Below, piece by piece: positions 1-9,300 of a DNA stretch of 64,000 nucleotides. Each line of letters begins with the position of its first letter. Position 1 is the first letter of the stretch. The notes under the pieces were generated by a model. The model was given only the letters and a program-made list of their open reading frames with translations. It was not told the DNA's origin and ran no database searches. Source of the stretch: Arthrobacter globiformis (GTDB lineage: Bacteria; Actinomycetota; Actinomycetes; Actinomycetales; Micrococcaceae); NCBI RefSeq assembly GCF_003261175.1, contig NZ_QLNP01000068.1, positions 1-64,000 on the forward strand. The letters are read 5' to 3'. The position numbers and the translations under genes are program-made.

Positions 1-1007
1 TGACACTGGCACCAGAAGGCCGGAAAATGCTGCGGATCGAGCAGCGCAATGCGGCCACCCCGGTGGAACGCAAACCGGACTGGATCAAGGCCAAGGTCCA
101 GATGGGCCCGGAATTCGTCCAGCTCAAAAACCTGGTCAAGAAGGAAGGCCTGCACACCGTCTGCGAAGAGGCCGGCTGCCCCAACATCTTCGAATGCTGG
201 GAAGACAAGGAAGCCACCTTCCTGATCGGCGGCTCCGAATGCACCCGCCGCTGCGACTTCTGCCAGATCGACACCGGCAAACCCTCCCCCGTGGACAGGT
301 TCGAACCCACCAAGGTGGCCCGCTCCGTCCAGGCCATGGCCCTGCGCTACGCGACCGTCACCGGCGTTGCCCGTGACGACGTCGAGGACGAAGGCGTCTG
401 GCTCTACGCCGAAACCGTCCGCAAGATCCACGAACTGAACCCCGGCACCGGCGTCGAACTGCTCATCCCGGACTTCTCCGGCAAACCCGAACACATCGCC
501 GCGATCTGCGACTCCAAACCCGAGGTGTTCGCGCACAACGTCGAAACCGTGCCCCGGATCTTCAAGCGGATCCGGCCCGCCTTCCGCTACGAACGCTCCC
601 TTGACGTCATCACCCAGGGCCGGAACCTGGGCATGGTCACCAAGTCCAACCTGATCCTGGGCATGGGCGAAACCCGCGAAGAGATCTCCGAGGCCCTCCG
701 CGACCTGCACCAGGCAGGCTGCGACCTGATCACCATCACCCAGTACCTGCGCCCCTCCGAACGCCACCTCCCGGTGGACCGCTGGGTCAAACCCCAGGAA
801 TTCGTGGACCTCCAGCACGAAGCCGAGGAGATCGGGTTCCTCGGCGTCATGTCCGGGCCCCTGGTCCGCTCCTCCTACCGCGCCGGCCGGCTCTGGGCCA
901 CCGCCATGCGCAAAAAGGGCTGGGAAATCCCCGCCGAACTCGCCCACATCGAATCCTCCGGATCCACCCGCCAGGAAGCCAGCTCCCTGCTCGCGGCGCA
1001 CCGGTAG
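1..1007 (+). CDS. lipA: Lipoyl synthase LipA (first base of start codon outside window)
   Basis: LipA inserts two sulfurs into protein-bound octanoyl groups to make lipoyl cofactors for 2-oxoacid dehydrogenases and the glycine cleavage system. Two iron-sulfur motifs are visible: the auxiliary cluster CX4CX5C (C55, C60, C66) and the radical-SAM CX3CX2C (CTRRCDFC, C81, C85, C88). The window opens with TGACACTGGC in frame, so the true start is very probably an ATG whose A lies just before base 1, giving an N-terminus MTLAPEGRK. The internal ATG at 27 would remove nine residues. About 335 residues is normal for the family. lipB probably lies just upstream, outside the window. A hairpin terminator follows. 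Confidence 0.95.
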   Translation, partial: TLAPEGRKMLRIEQRNAATPVERKPDWIKAKVQMGPEFVQLKNLVKKEGLHTVCEEAGCPNIFECWEDKEATFLIGGSECTRRCDFCQIDTGKPSPVDRFEPTKVARSVQAMALRYATVTGVARDDVEDEGVWLYAETVRKIHELNPGTGVELLIPDFSGKPEHIAAICDSKPEVFAHNVETVPRIFKRIRPAFRYERSLDVITQGRNLGMVTKSNLILGMGETREEISEALRDLHQAGCDLITITQYLRPSERHLPVDRWVKPQEFVDLQHEAEEIGFLGVMSGPLVRSSYRAGRLWATAMRKKGWEIPAELAHIESSGSTRQEASSLLAAHR

Positions 1008-1028
1008 CACCAAGTATTTTCCATGGCC

Positions 1029-1067
1029 AAGGGCCGGACACCAGGACTTTTCGGCGTCCGGCCCTTT
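1029..1067 (+). terminator. Rho-independent-like terminator after lipA
   Basis: An 11-bp perfect stem (arms 1029-1039 and 1056-1066, AAGGGCCGGAC / GTCCGGCCCTT) closes a 16-nt loop between lipA and the DUF4191 gene. It has only a short T run, as is common in high-GC actinobacteria. Confidence 0.7.
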
Positions 1068-1095
1068 GTCGTGGATCACGTAGAATTAAGGCACT

Positions 1096-1848
1096 ATGGC
1101 GAAATCCCCTGACTCCAGCAACAACACTCCTGCGGCCGCTGATGGCTCCAAGCGCGGACTCTTCGGGCGCAAGCCCAAGGCCGTGAAGGAAAAGAAGCCC
1201 AGCCGGCTCAAGCAAATCCGCGAGGTCTTCAACATGACCCGCCGCCACGACCCCATGGTTCCGTGGCTCATGCTGCTGGCGTTCCTGGGCGTCGTGGCCG
1301 TCAGCCTCGTTGTTGGCCTGTTGCTGAATAACTGGATTACCGGCCTGATCATCGGCATCCCGCTTGGTTTCCTCGCGGCTACGTTCATTCTTTCCCGCCG
1401 CGCCGAAGGGGCTGCCTTCGCCCAGATCGAGAACCAGCCCGGAGCATCCGGCGCTGCCCTCAGCACGCTGAAGCGCGGCTGGATCACAGAGGAGCAGCCC
1501 GTGGCTGTGAACCCGCGGACCCAGGACGCCGTGTTCCGCGCCGTCGGGCGTCCCGGCGTCGTCCTCGTCGCCGAAGGACCCACACACCGCGTGCGTCCGC
1601 TGATCGAAGGCGAGCGGAAGAAACTGGCCCGCATCCTTCCCAACGTCACCATCCACGTCATCGAGACGGGGCGCGGCGAGGGCCAGGTCCCCATCAGCCA
1701 GGTGGCGAAGAAGATGAACAAGCTCAACAACGAGCTCACCAAGACCGAGGTCAGCGCCGTGTCCAAGCGCATCTCATCGCTGGGCGGCCGCCTGCCGATC
1801 CCCAAGGGCGTGGACCCCTACAAGGCCCGCCCCCAGCGCGGACGCTGA
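1096..1848 (+). CDS. DUF4191 family membrane protein
   Basis: This 250-residue protein has a lysine-rich cytoplasmic N-terminus (residues 1-55), two adjacent transmembrane segments (about 56-78 and 81-101) and a cytoplasmic C-terminal domain ending in a basic tail. The architecture and the position directly after lipA match the actinobacterial DUF4191 family (Rv2219 in M. tuberculosis). No catalytic motif is apparent and the biochemical role is unknown. Its own terminator follows and lipA's terminator precedes it, so it is probably transcribed on its own. Confidence 0.85.
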   Translation: MAKSPDSSNNTPAAADGSKRGLFGRKPKAVKEKKPSRLKQIREVFNMTRRHDPMVPWLMLLAFLGVVAVSLVVGLLLNNWITGLIIGIPLGFLAATFILSRRAEGAAFAQIENQPGASGAALSTLKRGWITEEQPVAVNPRTQDAVFRAVGRPGVVLVAEGPTHRVRPLIEGERKKLARILPNVTIHVIETGRGEGQVPISQVAKKMNKLNNELTKTEVSAVSKRISSLGGRLPIPKGVDPYKARPQRGR

Positions 1849-1856
1849 TCCGCTTG

Positions 1857-1900
1857 AAAAGCCCCGGGGCCGTCGCATCTGCGCCGGCCCCGGGGCTTTT
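1857..1900 (+). terminator. Strong terminator after the DUF4191 gene
   Basis: A 16-bp perfect inverted repeat (arms 1857-1872 and 1885-1900) runs AAAAGCCCCGGGGCCG on one side and ends CTTTT on the other, with a 12-nt loop. Confidence 0.85.
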
Positions 1901-1979
1901 TAGTCTGATCGGCATACCCCGGTAAAAGCGCATCCTCAAACCAGCCAGACACCAGCACCTACAGAAGCCGGAGCCTCCT

Positions 1980-2441
1980 GTGAAATTCCCGTCCGCGTCC
2001 ACCGTCGTCCGCGCCTTCCGCCTGCTAGCGGTCGCCGAAGCCTTCAGCTGGGCCGCGCTCCTCGCCGGCATGTATTTCAAATGGATCGCCGGAACCACCG
2101 AACTCGGCGTAGAGATTGCAGGACCGGTGCACGGAGCCCTGTTCATCGGCTACGGAGCGGCTGCCCTTGTCCTGTGGCGCCTGCAGCGCTGGCCCTTCAG
2201 GGTGGCGCTGTTGGCAGGCCTCTCGGCGGTGTTCCCCTTCGCCACGGTCCTGTTCGAGCGGTGGGCGCTCCGCCGGGGATACCTTCCGACCGGGCGGCTA
2301 CCTGCGCGGCTACCTGCGGACGAGGACGGTGTTCATGGCCTTGTCATGGAGCCCGCGCTGGTCGGGATCGAAGATGACCGCCGGGATCACCAGGCAGAGC
2401 AGGACGGTGCGGACCAGCGCAGCGAGCGGGCCGGCCGCTGA
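1980..2441 (+). CDS. DUF3817 domain membrane protein
   Basis: A GTG start gives 153 residues. Residues 10-105 contain three hydrophobic segments separated by short charged loops, the pattern of the DUF3817 family (small integral membrane proteins of unknown function). Family members usually end near the third helix. Here residues 106-153 form a hydrophilic tail with no helix, encoded antisense to the 3' end of the convergent RDD gene. The tail begins with a tandem RLPA-RLPA caused by a 12-bp duplication. Whether the tail is native or a read-through product of that duplication cannot be told from this sequence alone. Confidence 0.75.
   Translation: MKFPSASTVVRAFRLLAVAEAFSWAALLAGMYFKWIAGTTELGVEIAGPVHGALFIGYGAAALVLWRLQRWPFRVALLAGLSAVFPFATVLFERWALRRGYLPTGRLPARLPADEDGVHGLVMEPALVGIEDDRRDHQAEQDGADQRSERAGR
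2295..2318. repeat. 12-bp tandem duplication at overlapping 3' ends
   Basis: The unit CGGCTACCTGCG occurs twice head to tail (2295-2306, 2307-2318). It lies where the DUF3817 gene (plus) and the RDD gene (minus) overlap. On the minus strand each copy supplies a TAG in the RDD frame, and on the plus strand it encodes RLPA twice. Confidence 0.9.
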
Positions 2442-2747
2442 GCCGTCCGGCTTCACCACGTGGATGCCCATCGCCCGGTGCCCGATGCTGTAGCCCAGGG
2501 TCCCGATCAGCAGGATCTGCTCGGCGGCAAAGACGGCAAGCGTGGCCATGGAATTACCGGCAAGGAACACGTTGCTGATCAGCAGCGCGATGGTCCAGTC
2601 AATGGTGATCGCCAGGATCCGCCGGCCGGCGCGGGCCATGGATCCGGGGCCTGCCTCGGGGAAGCCCAGGCGTTCCCCCGGGTACTTGGAAATGCCGGAA
2701 GTGTCCGGCCCGCTGAGCCACGAACCGATGTCTTTGCGATCTACCAC
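2310..2747 (-). CDS. RDD family membrane protein
   Basis: This 145-residue protein matches the RDD family. It has an arginine in the first helix region (GRRILAITIDW, about 41-51), the Asp motif FDPDQRGLHDKAMNT near the C-terminus, and transmembrane segments around 44-62, 66-84 and 110-126. RDD proteins are small membrane proteins of largely unknown, probably transport-related function. The equivalent gene Rv2219A sits at the same place beside glnA1 in M. tuberculosis. It is transcribed divergently from glnA and overlaps the DUF3817 gene at its 3' end. Confidence 0.85.
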   Translation of the reverse strand: MVDRKDIGSWLSGPDTSGISKYPGERLGFPEAGPGSMARAGRRILAITIDWTIALLISNVFLAGNSMATLAVFAAEQILLIGTLGYSIGHRAMGIHVVKPDGSAAGPLAALVRTVLLCLVIPAVIFDPDQRGLHDKAMNTVLVRR

Positions 2748-2852
2748 CTACCAAGTTTACCGAGCCGCGGGGAGCCCCTCGGTCGTTCATACTCTGGATA
2801 GGCGTGGACCACAGTGTGGACACCGTATAGCGTTTACATATCAGTAGGTTCT

Positions 2853-2890
2853 GTAACCTGCCGGAAACAAAGCGGACACGGACGGGAAAT
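2853..2890 (+). promoter_or_regulatory. GlnR operator, four boxes, upstream of glnA
   Basis: The segment reads GTAAC-N6-GAAAC-N6-GACAC-N6-GAAAT. This matches the actinobacterial GlnR consensus gTnAC-n6-GaAAC-n6-gTnAC-n6-GaAAC at 18 of 20 box positions, with exact spacing. It lies 129-166 bp upstream of the glnA start inside the 271-bp gap between the divergent RDD gene and glnA. A possible -10 (TAGGGT, 2901-2906) lies just downstream. A separate CCACA-G-TGTGG inverted repeat sits at 2809-2819. The match to GlnR is read from the sequence; control by GlnR is inferred. Confidence 0.75.
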
Positions 2891-3018
2891 CCCGAATCCC
2901 TAGGGTGGTAACAGTTGCTAGCGAGCCTGGAGCGGGGCACTTTTGTGTTTCCGCCCATTGGATTGCGCTGGACCACTTGGCTTTCTAGCCAGTTATTACA
3001 TATGCGTAAGGAGCATAG

Positions 3019-4443
3019 ATGTTCAAGACTGCGGACGAAGTCCTCAAGTTCATCAAAGATGAAGACATTCGGTTTATCGATATCCGCTTCACCGACCTCC
3101 CCGGCGTTCAGCAGCACTTCAACGTGCCCGCCAAGAGCGTGGACGCCGACTTCTTCGTCAACGGCCAGCTCTTCGATGGTTCTTCCATCCGCGGCTTCCA
3201 GGGCATCGCCGAGTCTGACATGCAGCTCATTCCGGACGTCACCACCGCGTTCCTGGACACGTTCCGCATGGAAAAGACCCTCGCGCTGAACTTCTCCATC
3301 GTGAACCCCCGCACGGGCGACCCCTACCACCGCGACCCGCGCGGTGTGGCAGAGAAGGCTGAAGCCTACCTCGCCTCCACCGGCATCGCCGACACCGCGT
3401 TCTTCGCTCCCGAAGCCGAGTTCTTCGTGTTCGACAACGTCCAGTACCAGTCCTCCCCCGAGGGCAGCTTCTACAAGATCGACTCCGAAGAAGCCCACTG
3501 GAACACCGGCCGCGAGGAAGAAGGCGGCAACCTGGGCTACAAGACCCCCATCAAGGGCGGTTACTTCCCGGTTTCCCCGACCGACAAGCAGGCCGACCTG
3601 CGCGACGCCATGTGTGTTGCCCTGGACGAGGCCGGCCTCGAGGTCGAGCGCAGCCACCACGAAGTTGGCTCCGCCGGCCAGGCCGAGATCAACTACAAGT
3701 TCACCACGCTGACCCACGCGGCTGATGACCTGCAGAAGTTCAAGTACGTCATCAAGAACACCGCCGACGCCTGGGGCAAGTCCGTCACCTTCATGCCGAA
3801 GCCGGTCTTCGGTGACAACGGCTCGGGCATGCACTGCCACCAGTCCCTGTGGAGCAACGGCGACCCGCTGTTCTACGACGAGAAGGGCTACGCCGGCCTG
3901 TCCGACACCGCCCGCTGGTACATCGGCGGCCTGCTGAAGCACGCCGACGCCGTCCTCGCGTTCACCAACCCGACGGTCAACTCCTACCGCCGCCTGGTCA
4001 AGGGCTTTGAAGCCCCGGTCAACATGGTCTACTCGCAGGGCAACCGCTCCGCCGGTATCCGTATCCCGATCACGGGCTCCAACCCGAAGGCCAAGCGCAT
4101 CGAGTTCCGCGCTCCGGACCCCTCGTCCAACCCGTACCTGGCCTTCGCGGCCCAGCTGATGGCCGGCATTGACGGCATCCGCAACCGCATCGAGCCCCCG
4201 GCTCCGATCGACAAGGACCTCTACGAGCTCCCCGCCGAGGAAGCCAAGGACATCCCCAAGGCTCCGGGCACCCTCGAGGAAGCACTGCAGGCCCTGGCCG
4301 AGGACAACGAGTTCCTGCAGGCCGGCGGCGTGTTCACCCAGGACCTGATCGACACCTGGATCGAGTACAAGTACGAGAACGAGATCCGCCCGCTGTCCCT
4401 GCGCCCGAACCCTTACGAGTTCGAGCTCTACTACGGCGTCTAG
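3019..4443 (+). CDS. glnA: Glutamine synthetase type I (GlnA1)
   Basis: GlnA1 makes glutamine from glutamate, ammonia and ATP and is the main ammonium-assimilating enzyme. At 474 residues it has the normal GSI-beta length. The N-terminal beta-grasp (residues 15-100) is followed by the catalytic domain, with the metal-ligand segments PEAEFFVFD and [13 protein letters not shown], the [10 protein letters not shown] segment and the NRSAGIRIP loop. Tyr402 in DLYELP is the adenylylation tyrosine, and the modifying enzyme GlnE is encoded 1.9 kb downstream on the other strand. AAGGAG at 3008-3013 supports the ATG. A GlnR-type operator lies upstream and a strong hairpin follows the stop. Confidence 0.97.
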   Translation: MFKTADEVLKFIKDEDIRFIDIRFTDLPGVQQHFNVPAKSVDADFFVNGQLFDGSSIRGFQGIAESDMQLIPDVTTAFLDTFRMEKTLALNFSIVNPRTGDPYHRDPRGVAEKAEAYLASTGIADTAFFAPEAEFFVFDNVQYQSSPEGSFYKIDSEEAHWNTGREEEGGNLGYKTPIKGGYFPVSPTDKQADLRDAMCVALDEAGLEVERSHHEVGSAGQAEINYKFTTLTHAADDLQKFKYVIKNTADAWGKSVTFMPKPVFGDNGSGMHCHQSLWSNGDPLFYDEKGYAGLSDTARWYIGGLLKHADAVLAFTNPTVNSYRRLVKGFEAPVNMVYSQGNRSAGIRIPITGSNPKAKRIEFRAPDPSSNPYLAFAAQLMAGIDGIRNRIEPPAPIDKDLYELPAEEAKDIPKAPGTLEEALQALAEDNEFLQAGGVFTQDLIDTWIEYKYENEIRPLSLRPNPYEFELYYGV

Positions 4444-4485
4444 TCTGACTAGTCTGACCTCAGGGAAACACTCCTGACACCGCCG

Positions 4486-4520
4486 AGGGCGGCCACCGGT
4501 TACTGACCGGTGGCCGCCCT
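4486..4520 (+). terminator. Hairpin terminator after glnA
   Basis: A 15-bp perfect stem (arms 4486-4500 and 4506-4520, AGGGCGGCCACCGGT / ACCGGTGGCCGCCCT) has a 5-nt loop and no clear T run. It lies 43 bp after the glnA stop and could end transcription in either direction. Confidence 0.75.
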
Positions 4521-4528
4521 TGGCCGTA

Positions 4529-4602
4529 CTACGGGTGAGTGCCCGTTCTACGGGTAAGTGCCCGTTTCCGGTTAGGTGCCCGTCCGCGGTCATGTGCCCC
4601 GG
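4529..4602. repeat. Four-copy 17-19 bp degenerate tandem repeat
   Basis: The units are CTACGGGTGAGTGCCCGTT (4529-4547), CTACGGGTAAGTGCCCGTTT (4548-4567), CCGGTTAGGTGCCCGT (4568-4583) and CCGCGGTCATGTGCCCCGG (4584-4602). The core GGT-N2-4-GTGCCC recurs every 17-19 bp and units 1 and 2 are nearly identical. On the minus strand copy 4 contains the TGA stop of the next gene. The array sits between the glnA hairpin and a convergent hypothetical gene. Confidence 0.85.
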
Positions 4603-5276
4603 CAGGGTTCCTCCGCGTACCGTCCCCACAACGAGTCTGCACCCGTGCCGCCGAAGGCTTCCCGGTCATCCCGCAGCGCGCGGCACAGAATAAGGGAGTC
4701 CGCGAAGCTCCGCCGGATGTAGGCTTCCCAGTCCGCGCGTTCAGAGGTGAAGGCCTGCGTTCCCATCTGGTACTTCAGATGGGCGAAGTGATCCAGAATG
4801 CGGTGGGCCGTCGCCTCGGCCCGGCCCGCCAGCTGCTGCGCCTCCCGCTTCGCCGCAGGATCCGCCACCGCCGAGGCGTCCGGCAGTTCCTGGCGGCGCC
4901 AGAAATACGGCTGCAGGTCAACATTGTCCACGAAGATCCTGTCGATCTCCTGCTGCTGGGCATAGAGGGAGGAAGCCGTGCTGCTTTCCAAAGTGCTCCT
5001 GATCCCGGCGTACTGGTACGCGGCCGCGATGAGCGTCGCGGCGACCCCCGCCCCGATGAGCAACACCTCCGCCCGCCTGAACCTCCTGGCGCGGCCGCCC
5101 TTCGCTCGCGCCCGGGCATGGTCTGCGTCCTGCCGCGCGGCATCCTGCCCCAGCGGGGGCGCCCGAAGCTGGCCCCCGACGTGCTGAGACCGGGAGCCAG
5201 CCTGTTCCGGCGAGTGCCTCCGAGACGAAGACTCTTTCAAGCCTTCCCCCCAACAAGGTTTGAAGTGCACAGCCAA
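4590..5276 (-). CDS. Single-pass membrane protein of unknown function
   Basis: I do not recognise a specific family. From the ATG used it is 228 residues: a basic, low-complexity N-terminus (1-68), one transmembrane helix (about 69-88, LLIGAGVAATLIAAAYQYAG), then a helical region. The segment QQEIDRIFVDNVDLQPYFW (about 106-124) resembles a motif seen in many actinobacterial hypothetical proteins with one membrane anchor (for example DUF6082-like), but that link is weak. The long disordered N-terminus suggests the real start may be internal. The stop codon lies in the fourth copy of the 4529-4602 repeat. The gene converges on glnA. Confidence 0.55.
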   Translation of the reverse strand: MAVHFKPCWGEGLKESSSRRHSPEQAGSRSQHVGGQLRAPPLGQDAARQDADHARARAKGGRARRFRRAEVLLIGAGVAATLIAAAYQYAGIRSTLESSTASSLYAQQQEIDRIFVDNVDLQPYFWRRQELPDASAVADPAAKREAQQLAGRAEATAHRILDHFAHLKYQMGTQAFTSERADWEAYIRRSFADSLILCRALRDDREAFGGTGADSLWGRYAEEPCRGT

Positions 5277-5343
5277 GACACAGCGTAGGCACGCACCCGT
5301 GCCGGCGCAACGGTCCGGCCGTGTCTCCCGGCGGGATTAGCGC

Positions 5344-5859
5344 TCAGAAGGCGGCATACATGGTCCGCTGCGGACCGGCCTCGCCGCCCAGATAGACTCC
5401 TTTGTCCGCAAACCCCGCCTTCAGGTACGCTCCCTGCCCGGCGGGGTTGCGCTCGTTGACTGAAAGCACGACGCCGGTTTGGCCGCCTCCCAGCCTGGCC
5501 GTCAGTTTGGCGGCGGCTGCCACTGCCGCAGAGGCCGCCGCCTGTCCCAGGCCCTGACGTTGCCGCCGCCTGTCGATTAGGAACCCGCGAAGCAGCCAGG
5601 CGGAGTCGTCGTCGGGCCAGCCGGCCAGCCCGGCGGCGCCCGACTGCAGCGTCAGCACCCCGGCAGCCCTGCCGCCCGCCTCGATGACGTAGGGCCTGCG
5701 GGACCCGTCCTCGAGCCCTGCCAGCATCATGCGCAGCGGGTCGCCCACAAACTCCTGCTGGCCCGGGGCAAGTTCCAGCTCCGCCACCGCACCCAGTTGG
5801 ATCGCCCGGGCATCGGCATCCAGGTCCCGCAACGGAATGAGCCATACGTCCGGCCTCAT
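5344..5859 (-). CDS. GNAT family N-acetyltransferase
   Basis: This 171-residue protein has the GNAT fold pattern: hydrophobic strands around YVIEAGGRAAGVLTL (57-71) and WLLRGFLIDRRRQRQGLGQ (88-106). The latter carries the acetyl-CoA pyrophosphate-binding RRQRQGLG motif A. A C-terminal strand follows with N-P-A-G-Q-GAYLKAGF, typical of motif B. The substrate cannot be predicted. It lies 6 bp after the VOC gene in the same direction and is probably co-transcribed with it. Confidence 0.85.
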   Translation of the reverse strand: MRPDVWLIPLRDLDADARAIQLGAVAELELAPGQQEFVGDPLRMMLAGLEDGSRRPYVIEAGGRAAGVLTLQSGAAGLAGWPDDDSAWLLRGFLIDRRRQRQGLGQAAASAAVAAAAKLTARLGGGQTGVVLSVNERNPAGQGAYLKAGFADKGVYLGGEAGPQRTMYAAF

Positions 5860-5865
5860 GATCCG

Positions 5866-6291
5866 TCAGGAAGCAGGTGCCGCCCCGTCGGCGGGCGGAC
5901 CCGCCGGATCCATCCACATGACCTCCCACAGGTGCCCGTCCGGATCCTGGAAGCTGTGGCTGTACATGAAGCCGTAATCCTGCACCGGCTGCGATTCGGA
6001 TCCGCCGGCGGCCAGGGCCTTGCCCACCATCTGGTCCACCTCTTCGCGGCTGTCCACCGAGAAGGCCATGATGGCCTCGGTGGCCGAGGTCGCGTCCACG
6101 ATCTCCTTGGCGGTGAACGTCTTGAAGAACTTCTCCACCAGGAGCATGACGAAGGCGTCATCGTTGATCACCATGCAGGTGGCGTTCTCATCCGTGTAGT
6201 CCTGGTTGAACTTGAAACCCAGCGCAGTGAAGAACTGCACGGACCTGTCGAGGTCCCGGACGGGCAAGTTCATGAAGATTTGGGTAGCCAT
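5866..6291 (-). CDS. VOC family (glyoxalase/bleomycin-resistance fold) protein
   Basis: At 141 residues it is a single-chain VOC protein with two beta-alpha-beta-beta-beta modules. The N-terminal module begins with IFMNLPVRDLDRSVQFFTALGF and the C-terminal module ends with SFQDPDGHLWEVMWMDP. It resembles the group annotated as glyoxalase or extradiol-dioxygenase-like proteins. Enzyme activity cannot be assigned because the metal-ligand pattern varies within this family. It starts 21 bp downstream of the glnE stop on the same strand and precedes the GNAT gene, so it may be read from the glnE transcript. Confidence 0.85.
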   Translation of the reverse strand: MATQIFMNLPVRDLDRSVQFFTALGFKFNQDYTDENATCMVINDDAFVMLLVEKFFKTFTAKEIVDATSATEAIMAFSVDSREEVDQMVGKALAAGGSESQPVQDYGFMYSHSFQDPDGHLWEVMWMDPAGPPADGAAPAS

Positions 6292-6312
6292 GCGCCCAAA
6301 CCTAGCACCGGT

Positions 6313-9300
6313 TCAGTGGCCGTAGAAGACTTTCTCAAACACCGCACGGGCGCGCCTGCTCACCCGCAGGTAGTCCTCCTCGAACGCAGTTGCCATCCCT
6401 TCCTCATAGCCGCACCATCTGGCCACGGCCTCCAGGTCGCGCCGGGAGGAGGGCAGCAGGTCGGAGGCGCGGCCCGTCCAGATCACGTTCGCGGAACGGA
6501 TCCGGCTGGCGAGCTGCCAGGCGTCGGCCAGCAGGCCGGCGTCGTCCTCTTCCAGCAGCCCCAGCGAGGCCGCCGCCTGCAGAGCCTTCAGGGTGGACGT
6601 GGTGCGCAGCTCGGGGTGGCTTCCGGCGTGCTGGAGCTGCAGCAGCTGCACGAGCCATTCCACGTCGCTCAGGCCGCCGCGTCCCAGCTTGAGGTGCCTG
6701 GCAGGGTCCGCGCCGCGGGGCAGCCGCTCGGACTCCACCCGCGCTTTGATGCGGCGGATCTCCCGGACGTCCGCGTCGGAGACGGCGGCCGGGTAGCGGA
6801 TGGGATCGACCAGCTTCACAAAGTCCGCCGCGAGCCCGTTGTCTCCGGCTATCGGCCGGGCACGGAGCAGTGCCTGCGCCTCCCAGATGAGCGACCAGCG
6901 GCGGTAGTACTCGCCGTAGGACTCCAGGGACCGCACCATGGCCCCGTTCTTGCCCTCAGGACGAAGATCGGCGTCGACGGCGAGGACCCGCTCGGCCATG
7001 ATCGCCGGTTTGAGCGGCTGCGTCAGAAGGCTGGAAACATGGCCCACGATCTTCGCGGCCTGCTGCTGCGCTTCATCGTCCGAGGCTCCGGGCAGCGCCC
7101 GATGGACGTAGAGGACGTCGGCGTCGGACCCGTAGCCGATTTCCAGCCCGCCCTGCCGGCCCATGGCCACCACCAGCACCGATGTCTTGAGCGGACCAGT
7201 GGCGGAAACAATGTTTTCCGCCACCCGCAGGGCACCCAGGATGGCGGCCCGGTCCGTCTCTGCGAGCGCCTCCCCCACCTGGTCCTGGCCGAGCAGACCG
7301 GCGCTGTCCGCGATGGCGATCCGCAGGATTTCACGTCGGCGGATGAGCCGGATGAGGCGCATGGCGCTTTCCGGGTCCGCGTGCCGGGACATCTTGGAGG
7401 TGATCTCCTGCCACTGCGCCTCGAAGCTGAGCGGCGCCAGTTCCTTGTCCGTCCCCAGCCAGGACACCGATTCCGGCGATACTTCCAGGAGGTCAGCGAT
7501 AAGACGGGAGTTGGACAGCATGTGGCAGAGCCGCTCGGCCGCCGCGGCCGAATCGCGGAGCATGCCGAGGTACCAGTGCGTGGTGCCGAGCGACTCGCTG
7601 ATCCTGCGGAAGGCAAGCAGCCCGGCGTCGGGGTCCACGCCTTCGGCCAGCCAGCCCAAGAGGATGGGCAGCAGCTGCCGCTGCAGGGCCGCGCGCCGGC
7701 TGACCCCGGCCGTCAGGGCCTCGATGTGGCGGAGTGCACCCTGCGGGTCCCGGTAACCGAGCGCGGCGAGCCGGCCCTGCGCCGCTTCCGGCGTCAAGCG
7801 CGCATCCTCGCTGCTCAGCTTGGCGGCCGTGTTCAGGAGCGGACGGTAGAAGATGCGGTCGTGGAGTTCCCGGACCGAGCGTTTTGTCCGCTGCCACGCG
7901 GCCAGCAGGGCGTCGGGGTGCGGCCGGTCCGTGGAGAAGGGCCCGAGCACCGCCTTGGCCAGCGTGCGCAGGGGCTCCTCCTTGACCGGCATGAGGTGCG
8001 TGCGGCGCAGCTGGAACAGCTGGATGCGGTGTTCGAGCAGGCGCAGATACCGGTAGGCGTGGTCGAAGGCGGCGGCGTCGGCCCGGCCGATGTAGCCCCC
8101 GGTCGACAGCGCGGCGATGGCCGACGTCGTGTCCCGGCGCCGGAGGGACTCATCCGACTTGCCGTGGACGAGCTGGAGGAGCTGGACGGTGAATTCGACG
8201 TCGCGCAACCCGCCCCGGCCCAGCTTGATCTGCCGCTGTTCCTCGGCTGGCGGGATGTGTTCGGTCACCCGGCGGCGCATGGCCTGCACGGATTCGACGA
8301 ATCCGTCGCGGTTCGCCGAGGTCCACACGAGCGGCGATACGGCCTCCTCGTAGCGGGCGCCCAGTTCGGCGTCGCCCGCGATGGTGCGCGCCTTCAGGAG
8401 CGCCTGGAACTCCCAGCTTTCCGCCCAACGGGCGTAGTAGCTCTGGTGTGACGCCAGTGTCCGGACCAGCGGGCCGGACTTTCCTTCCGGGCGGAGGTTG
8501 GCGTCAACTTCCCACAGCCCGGGCTCACGTGCCGGTGACGAAATGGCGCGCGAGATGCCGGAGGCCAGCGCCGTGCCGATGGTGTTGGCCCGGGCGTCGT
8601 CCAGCTGGCCTGACTCCACCACGTAGATGACATCGACGTCGGAGATGTAGTTCAGTTCCCGGGCTCCGCACTTGCCCATCCCGATTACTGACAGTGCGAC
8701 GTCGGCGACCTCCCCGGCGTCGAACTTTCCCGCTGCTTCGGCGCGGGAGACCGCAAGGGCGGCCTCGATGGCCGCTCCCGCAAGATCCGCCAGTTCGGCG
8801 CCGACGGCGGGCATGAAGTCCAGCGGGTCGGCGGCGCAGAGGTCCTTGACGGCGAGGTCCACCACGCCCCTGCGGTAGGCGGTGCGGAGTGCCTCGTAGG
8901 CTTCGGGGCCCGAGATGCCCGCCACAGGCCGGGCCGCGGTGGTGTCGGCGCGCACCGACCTGAGCAGCTGGGCACGCAGCTCCGCCGGATCGGCCTGGAG
9001 CGGTTCCGGGCTTGCGGTCACGCTGAACGCATCGAGGTGCTCCGGGTGCCGGATGAGAAATTCGCCGAGCGCCTCGCTGGCGCCCAGGACCCGGTAGAGC
9101 GGTTCGCTCACCTCGGTGTCCGCCGCTGCCAGCTTCCGCAGGTCCGGGTGCTTCTCGATCAGCCGGACCAGGGACTGCAGCGCGGCGTCCGGGTTCGCCG
9201 CCAGCTGCAGGCCCGCAAACAGGATGTCCTGGTCAATTCCCTCCAGCTCGGGGGCGGCAAGGAATCGTTCGCCCTTCTCGAGGTCGCTGAAGCCGGCGGT

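Noticed and set aside
2599-4629. A 676-codon open frame on the minus strand across glnA
   Set aside because: It is antisense to the certain glnA gene over nearly its whole length and its translation is a valine/glycine/arginine-rich composition typical of high-GC shadow frames. It also runs through the repeat array and the RDD gene in another frame.
5797-8451. An 884-codon plus-strand open frame antisense to glnE
   Set aside because: glnE is certain by motif and length. The antisense translation is low complexity with no recognisable domain.
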